Source: Dysgonomonas mossii (GTDB lineage: Bacteria; Bacteroidota; Bacteroidia; Bacteroidales; Dysgonomonadaceae). Taken from it: a stretch of DNA of 64,000 bases. The stretch lies in contig NZ_SPPK01000001.1 in the NCBI RefSeq assembly GCF_004569505.1, forward strand, positions 558,001 to 622,000. The letters are read 5' to 3'. Below the pieces are notes generated by a model. It saw nothing but the letters and a program-made list of their open reading frames with translations, was not told where the DNA came from and searched no databases. Both the position numbers and the translations under genes were made by a program. Of the stretch, positions 24,557-34,751 are shown one piece after another; within the stretch, counting starts at the first letter, position 1, and every line of letters starts with the position of its first letter.

Positions 24557-26062
24557 ATGTATGATAATGAAAAAAGAGCTTTTATAGCTATTTCTCCCGA
24601 ACAGGAAGTCTGTATGGTTCCTAAAATGGCTAATCGACACGGACTTATCACCGGAGCCACAGGTACAGGAAAAACAGTGACGTTACAGACCTTGGCCGAG
24701 ACATTCAGTAAAATGGGAGTTCCTGTATTTGCTGCAGACGTGAAGGGAGATTTATCCGGTGTAGCCGCCGTTGGAGGAAATAAGGAGAGCGTTACCCAAC
24801 GTGTAGAATCATACAAATTGGCAGACAAAGGATTTAAATTTCAAGATTTCCCTGTTCAGTTTTGGGATGTCTTTGGAGATCAAGGAGCACCTATCAGAGC
24901 CACCGTTGCAGATATGGGGCCGCTTCTATTAAGCAGGCTTTTATCTCTCAATGACACTCAATCGGCAGTTCTTACTATTATATTTAAATTGGCGAAAGAT
25001 GAGTCTTTAGATATCATCGACTTGAAAGACTTACAAAAGCTATTGGAATATGTAGGAAACAATGCCAATCGTTTTACAACGAGTTATGGCAATATCTCTA
25101 CCGCAAGTGTTGGAGCTATACAGCGTGGATTAATTGCGTTAGAGCAAGAAGGTGCTGATAAATTCTTTGGAGAGCCGAATCTGAATATCGACGATCTGAT
25201 ACAAACAGTAGGAGAGAAGGGCGTTATAAATATATTGGCAGCAGATAAGCTAATGAATTCTCCACGTGTGTATACTACTTTCTTGATGTGGCTGATGACC
25301 AAACTGTTTGATGTAATGCCCGAAGTCGGTGATCCGGACAAACCGAAACTGGTATTCTTTTTCGATGAAGCTCATTTACTGTTTAGTGATGCACCGAAGG
25401 CGTTATTGGAAAAGATAGAGCAGGTGGTTCGTCTCATTCGTTCGAAAGGGATAGGCGTCTATTTTATATCACAGACTCCTGCAGACATTCCCGACTCTGT
25501 ATTAGGTCAGCTAGGGAATCGTGTGCAACATGCTTTGAGAGCCTATACGCCGAAAGATCAGAAAGCCGTTAAGGTTGCGGCGCAAACTTTCAGAGCGAAT
25601 CCTAAATTTGATACAGAACAGGCAATCTCGGAACTGGCTACGGGAGAGGCCTTAGTTTCACTTTTGGATGAAAAAGGACGTCCAAATATGGTCGAAAGAG
25701 CTTTTATTCTACCCCCTGAAGGGCAAATCGGACCATTGGATACTACTGCCCGTAATCAGATGACGCAGGGTTCTATATTGTATCGCCATTATGCACAAGT
25801 AGTAGATCGAGAATCAGCTTACGAAATTTTAACGGAGCGTTTGCAAGGTACTTTGAGTGAGAAAGAACAAGCGGTGCAGGATAAAGCAACGGCAAAAGCT
25901 CAGAAAGAAGCCGAAAGGGCACAGCGTGAACAGGCTAAGATTGACCAAAAGAATGCTGTAGAAAACAAACGATTTTGGAGTAGAATGGCAACGACAGTGC
26001 TTGTCCCTATTGCCAAACAGGTGTTGAATGCATTTTTCAAAAGCTCATCAAAGAAAAGATAG
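24557..26062 (+). CDS. yjgR: HerA-like DUF853 ATPase (YjgR family)
   Basis: 501 residues. P-loop ATPase of the HerA/FtsK superfamily: [20 protein letters not shown] (residues 35-54), [14 protein letters not shown], Walker [13 protein letters not shown], the arginine-finger region [22 protein letters not shown], and a Lys/Glu/Gln-rich C-terminal tail. Cytosolic; no NurA nuclease partner is present, so the role is unknown. Ends in a terminator. Confidence 0.92.
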   Translation: MYDNEKRAFIAISPEQEVCMVPKMANRHGLITGATGTGKTVTLQTLAETFSKMGVPVFAADVKGDLSGVAAVGGNKESVTQRVESYKLADKGFKFQDFPVQFWDVFGDQGAPIRATVADMGPLLLSRLLSLNDTQSAVLTIIFKLAKDESLDIIDLKDLQKLLEYVGNNANRFTTSYGNISTASVGAIQRGLIALEQEGADKFFGEPNLNIDDLIQTVGEKGVINILAADKLMNSPRVYTTFLMWLMTKLFDVMPEVGDPDKPKLVFFFDEAHLLFSDAPKALLEKIEQVVRLIRSKGIGVYFISQTPADIPDSVLGQLGNRVQHALRAYTPKDQKAVKVAAQTFRANPKFDTEQAISELATGEALVSLLDEKGRPNMVERAFILPPEGQIGPLDTTARNQMTQGSILYRHYAQVVDRESAYEILTERLQGTLSEKEQAVQDKATAKAQKEAERAQREQAKIDQKNAVENKRFWSRMATTVLVPIAKQVLNAFFKSSSKKR

Positions 26063-26084
26063 AACCTGATATGTGTAAATTATA

Positions 26085-26127
26085 GAAAGACAGTCGACTG
26101 GAATCAACCATTCGGCTGTTTTCTTTA
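26085..26127 (+). terminator. Terminator after yjgR
   Basis: CAGTCGA (26091-26097) pairs with TCGGCTG (26112-26118, one G-U), with flanking GAAAGA/TTTTCTTT extending the stem and giving the T-run. Confidence 0.65.
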
Positions 26128-26185
26128 TAGATACAATCTTTGTTTATTTTTTTTCAAAATTTACTGTCGGATTAATTTATCGTCC

Positions 26186-26193
26186 TACCTTTG
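26186..26193 (+). promoter_or_regulatory. -7 element before the methyltransferase gene
   Basis: TACCTTTG fits TAnnTTTG exactly; the -33 region (TTTA near 26160) is weak. The start codon is 98 bases downstream, leaving a long leader without a recognised riboswitch. Confidence 0.45.
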
Positions 26194-26290
26194 TAGTCTT
26201 GAACCCAGAAAACAATAAAATCTTCAAATACGAACATTTGTTGAGCATTGATTTCGCTTTCAAATTCAGACTGAATAAAAGGAAATAAAG

Positions 26291-27187
26291 ATGCAATTAC
26301 TCAGACCGCAGCATTGGAAAGATTATGAACTGATCGACTCGGGCGATTATGAAAAATTAGAACGTTTTGGTAAATACATTATCCGACGTCCCGAACCACA
26401 GGCAGTATGGCGTAAGTCTCTGCCCGATAAAGAGTGGGAGGACGCAGCCGATGCCACTTTCAAGAAGGAGAAAGGGAAGACTTCTCAAGATGGCAACGAC
26501 AAAGGTGTTTGGGTACAAAAAAATGGAATGCCCGACCAATGGTTCATCAACTATCATTATAAGGAAATGAAGCTTCGGTTTCGTCTGGGGCTTACATCTT
26601 TCAAGCATGTAGGGGTGTTTCCTGAACAATCGGAGAATTGGGATTTCATATACGATACAGTTCGAAGCCTCAATGTTTCCGAACCAAAAGTATTGAATCT
26701 TTTTGCATATACAGGTGGGGCTTCAATTGCTGCTAAAAGTGCAGGAGCTGATGTGACGCATGTAGATTCTGTGAAGCAGGTAATCACGTGGTCACGTGAA
26801 AATATGGATGCTTCTGATCTGCATGATATACGCTGGATCGTAGAAGACGCACTTAAGTTTTGCCGCCGCGAAGTAAAAAGAGGTAAGAAATATAACGGGA
26901 TAATACTAGACCCTCCTGCATATGGTCGTGGTCCTGATGGCGAGAAGTGGATATTGGAAGAGAATATAGCCGAAATAATGTCTCTTTGTTCGCAATTGCT
27001 GGAGGATTCCAATTCATTTCTTATACTAAATCTATACTCTATGGGCTTTTCGGCTGTGATAGCCGATAACCTTATAAAGGATTATTTTCCTGATGTCAAA
27101 GATCGCACCTACGGAGAACTGATTGTTCCTGAAAAATCCGGTAAAAATTTACCTCTGAGTATTTATATCCGTTTTATCAGAAAATAG
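26291..27187 (+). CDS. Class I SAM-dependent rRNA-type methyltransferase (RlmI/RlmK-like)
   Basis: 298 residues. SAM-binding motif I LNLFAYTGGASIAAKSAGA (near 138), VDSVKQVITWSREN, WIVEDALKF, and motif IV ILDPPAYGRGP. DPPxY marks N- or C5-nucleobase methyltransferases, and the fold matches the PF10672-like RlmI/RlmK C-terminal domain. The N-terminal PUA domain of RlmI is replaced by a shorter beta-rich region. Expected to modify 23S rRNA, but the target base is unknown. Confidence 0.88.
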   Translation: MQLLRPQHWKDYELIDSGDYEKLERFGKYIIRRPEPQAVWRKSLPDKEWEDAADATFKKEKGKTSQDGNDKGVWVQKNGMPDQWFINYHYKEMKLRFRLGLTSFKHVGVFPEQSENWDFIYDTVRSLNVSEPKVLNLFAYTGGASIAAKSAGADVTHVDSVKQVITWSRENMDASDLHDIRWIVEDALKFCRREVKRGKKYNGIILDPPAYGRGPDGEKWILEENIAEIMSLCSQLLEDSNSFLILNLYSMGFSAVIADNLIKDYFPDVKDRTYGELIVPEKSGKNLPLSIYIRFIRK

Positions 27188-27490
27188 TGTCACTTTCTGT
27201 ATATTTGCGTTGCTCGTGTAAGTGGCTTGTATATATACTATTATGCTGTTTTTTGTGAGCAAAAGGTGACAAAAGTGACAGTTGTTCGTATGTTTTTATT
27301 TGTAACTTTTGAGATGTTTCTTTTTTTATTGCTACTTATAATATATGATAACTTTCAAGAATAATCTTTCATGATATAGCTATATACGAATATAATATAT
27401 TTCATAACATGACTTATAACAAAATTGCGAATAAACCGTTAATAAAATAAACAAACACAAATACATAGTATAAAAATCGAAGAGAAAAGT
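27188..27490. other. Gene-free stretch of 303 bases
   Basis: AT-rich. Holds repeat copy C (27261-27310). No open frame with coding character and no tRNA. The AsmA promoter must lie here, but no convincing -33/-7 pair was found. Confidence 0.6.
27261..27310 (+). repeat. Dispersed intergenic repeat, copy C (short form)
   Basis: AAAAGGTGACAAAAGTGACAG (first 20 shown by copy D as well), then a hairpin: AAAAGTGACA (27271-27280), 20-base loop, TGTAACTTTT (27301-27310), one mismatch. Lacks the 30-base middle present in copies A and B. GAGC precedes it, as the complement GCTC follows copy D. Confidence 0.7.
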
Positions 27491-30145
27491 ATGAAAAAAG
27501 CTCTAACTATTGCGGGTGTTGTTGTCGTTGTGCTTATAGTGGCTATGATAGCAATTCCTTTCTTGTTTAAAGATAAAATCAAAACTGCCGTATTGAATGC
27601 CGCAAACGAAAAACTAAACGCTACAGTGGATATTAAGGATTTTGGACTAAACTTGTTTTCCAATTTTCCTAATGCAACACTCTCCCTAAACAATGCTTCG
27701 GTAGTAGGTGTCGGAGACTTTCAGAAAGATACACTATTGAGTGCTAAATCGGCAAGTGTTACTATCGACTTGATGAGCCTTTTTGGCAGCGAATATAATA
27801 TATCCAAAATCAATCTGGATAAGGCTTCTATATATACAAAAGTGCTTGAAGACGGACGTGCCAACTGGGATATAATGAAGGTTGACTCTACTGCATCTGC
27901 TTCAACCGAAAGTGAATCTGCTTTCAAACTCAATTTGAAAAAAATTACGGTCAACGATTGTAGTTTTGTTTATCAGAACGATTCTACAAAGATGAAAGTG
28001 ACACTTAATAAATGGAATGGAGACCTGCATGGCGATTTTTCAGCTAGCGAAACAACATTAAATACGAATTCTACTATCGGCGAAGTTACATTTGTTATGG
28101 ATGGCATTCCATATTTGAATAAAATACAAGGTGTGGCAGATGCTACCATCAATGCTAATCTTGATAAGATGCAATTCTCCTTTAAAGAAAGTAACCTACA
28201 ACTAAATGATCTTAAAGCATCTATTGACGGTACTTTTGCTATGGTGGGCAAGGATTATGAAGATATGGAGTTCGATCTTAAGCTGAATGCGCCGGATACC
28301 CAATTTAAAGATATCTTATCTCTTGTTCCGGCTATGTATACAGCCGATTTTAAAGATGTGAAAACGTCAGGAACTGCAAAGTTGGAGGCATATATCAAAG
28401 GTCTTATGCATGGTGATAGTTATCCAGCGTTTGATGTAAAGATAATGGTGAACGATGCGATGTTCCAATACCCTTCTTTACCCAAAGCTGTTAATAATAT
28501 AAATGTTGCTATGGTGATAAACAGTAAAGGAGGCTCGTTAGATAATATGATTATTGATATCAGCAAGTTTAGTTTCAATTTGGGAGGTAATCCTTTCTCG
28601 GGAAGCCTGAATGTGTCCACTCCGATGAGCGATCCCAATCTGAAAGCTCAGGCAAATGGTACGATTGATTTAGGTATGATTAAAGATGTATATCCGTTAG
28701 AAAAAGGAACAGCTTTAAATGGTAAGATGATTGCTAATCTGAATGTTGCAGCTCGGATGTCTGCAATCGAAAAAGAACAATATGAGAATGTGTCGGCAGC
28801 AGGCAGTTTGAAATTGAGCAATATGACTTATAAGTCTCAAGACATGCAAGATGTGGTGATTAACGATGCCGGATTGGAATTTTCGCCACGCTATGTAAAT
28901 CTATCGTCACTGAACCTGAAGATTGGTAAAAATGATCTGTCAGCTACAGGACGACTCGAAAATTTTATTGCTTATGCATTGAAAGATCAAACACTGAAAG
29001 GTCAGTTGAATATAAAATCAAACTATCTGAATGCGAATGATTTTATCAGTAGCGAAACTGCCGGAACAGAAGAAACAGCATCATCAACAACAGAAGACAT
29101 TATTATTCCTAAAAATATAGATTTTGTATTGAACGCCGCCCTCAACCAAATTGTATATGGAAAAATGAACATTACAAATATGGTTGGCAATATGACTGTT
29201 AAAAATGGAGTGCTTACTCTTAATAATGTTGGAGCTAATGCTTTGGGTGGTTCTTGTAAGGTTAGCGGAACGTATGATACATCAAGCCCTAAAACTCCGA
29301 AGGTTAACTTTGATCTGGCTTTATCGAAAGTATCGTTTGCTGAAACATTCAAGTCGGTCGAATCAGTGCAAAAATTTGCTCCTATATTCGAAAAATTAGG
29401 AGGAACATATTCTATGAACTTCAAATTTAATACATCTTTAGGTGAGACAATTATGCAGACTTTAGCAAGTCTTACTGGTAGTGGTGCATTACAAACCAAT
29501 GATGTAAAGATAGAAGGTGTTGAGGCTTTGACCGCTTTGTCTTCTTCATTGAAGACTGATGCTTTGAAGTCATTCTCCACAAAAGATTTGAATTTGCCGT
29601 TTACTATAAATAATGGAAAACTGAATACAAAGCCTTTCAATGTAAACTTTGGCAATGGTGGCGTTATGAAATTAGAGGGGGCAACAGGTCTTGATCAAAG
29701 CATCGACTACAAAGGCACTGTTACGCTTCCTAAATCGTTGGCAAACCATTACGTGTCGTCTGTGCCGATTACAATAGGCGGTACATTTACAAATCCCAAA
29801 ATTGGAATAGACACCAAGGCGTTGGTTGCCGGAGCTGCTTCGTCTGCCGTAAATGAGCTTTTGGGTGGAGAGAAAGGAGCTGATGTTTCAGCGAAGGTGT
29901 CTGAAGAAAAAGCGAAACAAATAGAAAGGATTAGATCGGAAGCGGATGCGACGGCAACAAAGTTGGTGGCTGAGGCTGAGAAACAATCACAGGCTTTGGA
30001 AGAAAAGGCAGGAAGTAATCCTCTTGCAAAAGCCGCAGCTAAGGCGGCAGGAAAGAAGCTTGTAGAAGAAGCTAAAAAGCAAGGTCAGAACTTGAGAGAT
30101 AAAGCCGAAGAACAAATAAAGAAAGTAGAAGGCACCGGTAACTGA
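27491..30145 (+). CDS. AsmA-family protein
   Basis: 884 residues. N-terminal membrane anchor (ALTIAGVVVVVLIVAMIAIPF, residues 4-24), then a long beta-rich repeating region of AsmA/TamB type (FGLNLFSNFPNATLSLNNAS, ISKINLDKASIYTK) and an AsmA_2-like C-terminal part (LKTDALKSFSTKDLN). A final Lys/Glu/Ala coiled coil (about 795-880) is unusual. AsmA proteins bridge inner and outer membranes in phospholipid transport; that role is inferred. Monocistronic, with a strong shared terminator. Confidence 0.88.
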   Translation: MKKALTIAGVVVVVLIVAMIAIPFLFKDKIKTAVLNAANEKLNATVDIKDFGLNLFSNFPNATLSLNNASVVGVGDFQKDTLLSAKSASVTIDLMSLFGSEYNISKINLDKASIYTKVLEDGRANWDIMKVDSTASASTESESAFKLNLKKITVNDCSFVYQNDSTKMKVTLNKWNGDLHGDFSASETTLNTNSTIGEVTFVMDGIPYLNKIQGVADATINANLDKMQFSFKESNLQLNDLKASIDGTFAMVGKDYEDMEFDLKLNAPDTQFKDILSLVPAMYTADFKDVKTSGTAKLEAYIKGLMHGDSYPAFDVKIMVNDAMFQYPSLPKAVNNINVAMVINSKGGSLDNMIIDISKFSFNLGGNPFSGSLNVSTPMSDPNLKAQANGTIDLGMIKDVYPLEKGTALNGKMIANLNVAARMSAIEKEQYENVSAAGSLKLSNMTYKSQDMQDVVINDAGLEFSPRYVNLSSLNLKIGKNDLSATGRLENFIAYALKDQTLKGQLNIKSNYLNANDFISSETAGTEETASSTTEDIIIPKNIDFVLNAALNQIVYGKMNITNMVGNMTVKNGVLTLNNVGANALGGSCKVSGTYDTSSPKTPKVNFDLALSKVSFAETFKSVESVQKFAPIFEKLGGTYSMNFKFNTSLGETIMQTLASLTGSGALQTNDVKIEGVEALTALSSSLKTDALKSFSTKDLNLPFTINNGKLNTKPFNVNFGNGGVMKLEGATGLDQSIDYKGTVTLPKSLANHYVSSVPITIGGTFTNPKIGIDTKALVAGAASSAVNELLGGEKGADVSAKVSEEKAKQIERIRSEADATATKLVAEAEKQSQALEEKAGSNPLAKAAAKAAGKKLVEEAKKQGQNLRDKAEEQIKKVEGTGN

Positions 30146-30160
30146 TAAATAATATAATTA

Positions 30161-30231
30161 AAACTGTCTGAAAAGAAGATTTGTATTGTCTATTGTCATT
30201 CTGAGTCTTCTTTTCAGACAGTTTTTTTAGT
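30161..30231. terminator. Bidirectional terminator with 19-bp stem
   Basis: 30161-30179 and 30206-30224 are perfect inverted copies (core CTGTCTGAAAAGAAGA), followed by a T-run on the plus strand and preceded by T-rich sequence on the minus strand. It separates the convergent AsmA gene and efflux operon. Confidence 0.92.
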
Positions 30232-31606
30232 CCCTATTAAGCCCTCCGCCCAATGCTTTGTAGAGAGCAACTAACGAATAGAGTTCGTTTAACGTAGCAT
30301 TATTCAAAGCTATCTCGGCATCGAACAACTGACGTTGTGCATCCAGGACATCGATATACTTAACAGCTCCGTTTACATATTGTAACTTAGCCAGCTCGTG
30401 ATAAGAGTTAGCTGAATTGTATAAAGCTTCTTGTGACAGATATACCTCTTTCATTTTATTGAACGTAATGATAGAGTTGTTTACTTCCTTAAATACATTC
30501 AATACAGATTTTTCGTAGCTATATACTTCTTGCTCGTATGCAGCCTTTGCCGCATTATGTCTTGCTTTGTTTTTGCCCATATTGAATATAGGGCCGGTAA
30601 GTACTCCCGAGATAAACCATGTCGGACTTTTAAGAAAGTCTGTCAGTTCGGTATTTTCTCCACCTAAACGCCCTGTAAGTCTTAACGAAGGAAACATATC
30701 CGTGTAGGCCATCCCTACTTTAGCATTAGCCTCTATCAGCTTTTGCTCTGCCTGTATCATATCCGGACGGCGTTTCAGTAGCGACGACGGTAAGTCGATA
30801 GGTAGGCTGGCTGGAACTTGCAGGTGGCTAATGTCATCTTTCCCTCTGGGAATGTTTCCGATGGGAAATTCTCCAACGAGTACAAAAAGGTCATTCTCTT
30901 TCAGCTTTATCTCATTTTCGAGATTTGGAATCAGCGTTTCGGTACGGGCAAGTTCAACAAGGCTTTGCCTGTATGGTATTTCAGATGTCAAACCACCTTC
31001 GTAGCGCAATTTGGCAAAACGAACTCCTTCACGTCTGGCATCCAGAGTCTGTTTCACTATTGTAAGCTCTTTATCTAATGCTTTTAATTCAAAATATGCC
31101 TGAGCAACCTGTGCCACAATGGTTAAGTGCATAGCTTTTTGCGCTTCTACCGTTTGCAGATATGCAGCAACTCCGGCTTCGTTGGCCCATCTCAGTTTGC
31201 CCCATATATCCAACTCCCACGATACATTAAGATTGGCTCTAAGCTCAGGTGAATATTTCTTCGAATCGCCTCCATAGTTCAGATATTCCTTTTGTCCTGC
31301 GACTTCAGCCCCTACTTCAGGGAATAGGTTTGCAAATGATATCCGTTTGTTTGCAGCCATTTCTTTTATACGGGCAGCCGCTATGAGCATGTCTTTGTTG
31401 TGGTCGAGAGCTTTTGTGATGAGTCCTTGCAATACAGAATCCTTATATAGGGCACTCCATCCGATGTCAGAAGCATTTCCCTCATTCGTTATTTTTGCAT
31501 CAAATGCCTGAGGTATATTCATTTCCGGCTGTTCGTATTTCTGACCTATTTTACAAGATGAGAATAATACTGTGGAAATGAGTAGTATATATGTAAGTTT
31601 ATTCAT
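30227..31606 (-). CDS. RND efflux outer-membrane lipoprotein (TolC/OprM family)
   Basis: 459 residues. Lipobox LFSSCKIG near residue 19, then two OEP repeats with long periplasmic helices (ELDIWGKLRWANEAG is the usual family signature, and RRPDMIQAEQKLIEANAKVG). Forms the outer-membrane channel of the tripartite pump. Its start overlaps the AcrB-like stop by 8 bases. Last gene of the operon; its TAA lies in the terminator T-run. Confidence 0.94.
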   Translation of the reverse strand: MNKLTYILLISTVLFSSCKIGQKYEQPEMNIPQAFDAKITNEGNASDIGWSALYKDSVLQGLITKALDHNKDMLIAAARIKEMAANKRISFANLFPEVGAEVAGQKEYLNYGGDSKKYSPELRANLNVSWELDIWGKLRWANEAGVAAYLQTVEAQKAMHLTIVAQVAQAYFELKALDKELTIVKQTLDARREGVRFAKLRYEGGLTSEIPYRQSLVELARTETLIPNLENEIKLKENDLFVLVGEFPIGNIPRGKDDISHLQVPASLPIDLPSSLLKRRPDMIQAEQKLIEANAKVGMAYTDMFPSLRLTGRLGGENTELTDFLKSPTWFISGVLTGPIFNMGKNKARHNAAKAAYEQEVYSYEKSVLNVFKEVNNSIITFNKMKEVYLSQEALYNSANSYHELAKLQYVNGAVKYIDVLDAQRQLFDAEIALNNATLNELYSLVALYKALGGGLNRD

Positions 31607-34600
31607 TGTTATCTCTTTTTATAAGTTTCTTTATTTTGGGGAATTTAGGAAACTTAAGTTCCGGAATCTTGAACTTATCCTTTACTTTATATACTATCAC
31701 AAAGAAGAATGGGACAAGTATTATTCCTAATGTAATAGCTACAATCATACCGAAAAATACACCTGTTCCTATCGAATGCCTACTGGCTGATCCCGGGCCG
31801 GAAGCTATTACCATCGGTAACATACCGAGTACGAATGCTAAAGATGTCATCAATATCGGGCGGAAACGTAATTTGGCTGCCTGCATTGCCGCAAATATGG
31901 GTTGCATACCTGCATCGACCTGTATCTTGGCAAATTCTACTATAAGGATAGCATTTTTAGCGGCTAATCCTATTAAGGTTACGAGTCCAATCTGAAAATA
32001 TACATCATTATCCAGTCCTAATATCCATATGCCAATAAATGCTCCTAGTGCAGCAATGGGTAAGGATAATATCACGGAAATTGGTACAGTCCAACTTTCG
32101 TATAATGCAGCCAAAAACAAGAATACAAATATTAGAACCAGTATTAAAACTGTACCTGTTTGCCCGCTGGCCTTTTGTTCCTGAAAAGAGAGACCGCTCC
32201 ACGCTACCCCAATGTTGGCGGGTAGGTGTTCTTTTGCGATGTTTACAATTTCGCTCATCGCTTGTCCCGAGCTATGTCCTGCCGAAGGGGTAACCTGCAT
32301 AGATGCCGATGTGTACATATTGAAGCGTGAGATATTCCCCGGTCCTGTAGTATAGCTTGTTTTACCCAAAGCTGTAAGCGGAACCATGTCGCCGCTTTTC
32401 GTTTTTACGAAAAATAGATTAATATCGCTGGCTGTTGCCCTGTATGATTGATCAGCCTGAATGTATACTTTGTATATGCGGTTAAACATATTAAAGTCAT
32501 TTACATATACTGACCCCAGATAGGCTTTCATTGTAGAGAAAATATCAGACATTGGCACTCCGAGTAGCATTGCCTGATCTCGATCCACGTCAAAATATAG
32601 TTGAGGTATTTCAGATTGTAGAGAAGAAGAAACATTTGAAATGATCTTAGACTTATTGGCATAATACATAAAAGTATCAGACGCAGCCACCAGATCATCC
32701 CACTGAGCATCGGAGCGAGCTTGAAGTTTCATCTCTACACCTCCAGCCGATCCGAGTCCCGGAATGACGGGAGGACGACTTACAAATGCTCTTATTTCGG
32801 GGTAATTGTAGAATTCTTTTTGAGCATCACGCATCACTTGATCCACTCCCGTACTTCTTTCTTTCCACGGTTTAAGGATAACCGTCAACGTTGTGCGTCC
32901 CTGATTGGTTCCTACACGAGGGCTTGATCCTGTTACATTTTGCACATATTTTACCGCTTCATGATTGTCAAGATAAGCTACTGCTCTATCCGTAACTGTT
33001 CGCATACGCTCGAGTGTTGTTCCTTCGGGCATTTCAAGCTCTACGGTAAAATAACCTTGATCTTCTTGCGGAATGAAACTGGTAGGAACTATTTTATTCA
33101 ATACGAAAATAAATACAAGTACCATTCCAAATGCTGCCATCGTACGTCTAGGGTTGTTTATAACCTTTAGTAAGATATTGGCATATTTCTTATTGCCATT
33201 CCCTAGCCAGATATTTATTTTACGAAAGATAAAGTGTTTTTTCTTTTTCGATGGCTTTAATATTATTGCACACATGGCAGGGCTAAGGGTTAGGGCTACT
33301 ACTGCAGATATAAGTACCGATACGACAATGGTTACAGAAAATTGCCTGTAGAGTGCTCCTGTTATTCCATCAAGGAAGCTTACCGGAACGAATACAGCAG
33401 CCAATACTAACGATGTGGCAATCAAAGCGCCTGTCAGCTCTTTCATTGCCCTGTGTGTGGCTTCCCGTGCATTTACCCCCTTCTGTTCCATAATACGTTC
33501 TACGTTCTCGACGACGACAATCGCATCATCCACAACAATACCGATCGCCAAAACCAATCCTAGGAGAGTCAGCATATTAAGGGAGAATCCCATCATAAGC
33601 ATAAATCCGAATGTGCCGATCAAGGAAATAGGCACGGCAACTATCGGGATAATAGCCGCACGCCAATTTTGTAACGAAAGGAATACTACTATAATAACAA
33701 GCGTCAGAGCTTCGAACAATGTTTTATAAACTTCGTGAATAGATTCTCCGATGTATTCTGTCATATCGAAAGGTACTAGATAATCTAAGCCCTCGGGGAA
33801 ATCTTGTTTTATATTTCCCATGGCTGCCTTTATTTCATCCGCTACTTCCATCGCATTAGCACCGGGAAGGAGATAGATGCTCAACATGGTTGCATATTTA
33901 CCGTTCAACCCACTCTCGGTACTATATGATGATGCCTCCAGAGAGACTCTTGCAACATCTCTCATGCGTATGAACGAACCATCGTTGTTGGCTTTCACTA
34001 CAATATCTTCGAATTCACTCACTGTAGACAAACGTCCTTGTGCTGTGATAGGCATAGTCACATCTACGTGGACTATCGGTTGTTTACCGAGTTCGCCCGC
34101 AGCAGATTCTCTATTCTGATCTTTTAGAGCATCTTGTAAATCTTTGATTGTTAGTCCAAAACTGGCGAGCCTGTCCGGATATACCCATATTTGCATACCA
34201 TAATATCGGCTACCGACATTCGAAACACGCCCCACTCCGGGTATACGCCTGATAACGTCCAGTATATTTATAGTTGCATAGTTGCTTAAGTATATCTCGT
34301 CATATTTAGGGTCGTCAGATGTCAAAGCAATAGTCATCAATTGTCCGGGTGCTTGCTTTTCAACAGAAATGCCACCTTGTAGTACTTCAGCCGGTAAACG
34401 ACTTTCGGCTAACTTTACCCTGTTTTGTATTTCTACTGCCGCGAGGTCAGCATTGGTATTTACATCAAACGTAACGGTGATGGATAGTCCTCCCGAGTTG
34501 GAACTGCTTGATTCCATATATATCATACCGGGCGTACCGTTCAACTCTTGTTCGATGGGTGTTGCCACTGCTTGAGAAACTGTTGTGGCATTTGCTCCCG

Positions 34601-34751
34601 GGTAAGAAGCTCCTATTTTTACAACGGGAGGCGTTATTTGCGGATACTGTTCTATCGGCAATAATACGAGCCCAATGATACCTATAATAACAATCAGTAA
34701 GGATAAAACGGTAGAAAGTACAGGCCTGTCTATAAATAATCCCGGCTTCAT
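31599..34751 (-). CDS. RND-family multidrug efflux transporter (AcrB/HAE1)
   Basis: 1050 residues, full length. Twelve membrane segments and two large periplasmic domains. N-terminus MKPGLFIDRPVLSTVLSLL; the proton-relay Asp pair is in GIVVDDAIVVVENVER (TM4), with LTLSPAMCAIIL and GLAAKNAILIVEFA (TM10, Lys). The HAE1-type pore-domain motifs (TTVSQAVATPIEQELNG) favour hydrophobic organic substrates, not metals. ATGA overlap with the adaptor gene upstream. Confidence 0.96.
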   Translation of the reverse strand: MKPGLFIDRPVLSTVLSLLIVIIGIIGLVLLPIEQYPQITPPVVKIGASYPGANATTVSQAVATPIEQELNGTPGMIYMESSSSNSGGLSITVTFDVNTNADLAAVEIQNRVKLAESRLPAEVLQGGISVEKQAPGQLMTIALTSDDPKYDEIYLSNYATINILDVIRRIPGVGRVSNVGSRYYGMQIWVYPDRLASFGLTIKDLQDALKDQNRESAAGELGKQPIVHVDVTMPITAQGRLSTVSEFEDIVVKANNDGSFIRMRDVARVSLEASSYSTESGLNGKYATMLSIYLLPGANAMEVADEIKAAMGNIKQDFPEGLDYLVPFDMTEYIGESIHEVYKTLFEALTLVIIVVFLSLQNWRAAIIPIVAVPISLIGTFGFMLMMGFSLNMLTLLGLVLAIGIVVDDAIVVVENVERIMEQKGVNAREATHRAMKELTGALIATSLVLAAVFVPVSFLDGITGALYRQFSVTIVVSVLISAVVALTLSPAMCAIILKPSKKKKHFIFRKINIWLGNGNKKYANILLKVINNPRRTMAAFGMVLVFIFVLNKIVPTSFIPQEDQGYFTVELEMPEGTTLERMRTVTDRAVAYLDNHEAVKYVQNVTGSSPRVGTNQGRTTLTVILKPWKERSTGVDQVMRDAQKEFYNYPEIRAFVSRPPVIPGLGSAGGVEMKLQARSDAQWDDLVAASDTFMYYANKSKIISNVSSSLQSEIPQLYFDVDRDQAMLLGVPMSDIFSTMKAYLGSVYVNDFNMFNRIYKVYIQADQSYRATASDINLFFVKTKSGDMVPLTALGKTSYTTGPGNISRFNMYTSASMQVTPSAGHSSGQAMSEIVNIAKEHLPANIGVAWSGLSFQEQKASGQTGTVLILVLIFVFLFLAALYESWTVPISVILSLPIAALGAFIGIWILGLDNDVYFQIGLVTLIGLAAKNAILIVEFAKIQVDAGMQPIFAAMQAAKLRFRPILMTSLAFVLGMLPMVIASGPGSASRHSIGTGVFFGMIVAITLGIILVPFFFVIVYKVKDKFKIPELKFPKFPKIKKLIKRDNNE

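Noticed and set aside
29023..29655. 210-codon antisense frame
   Set aside because: Mirror of the AsmA gene; no start context or homology.
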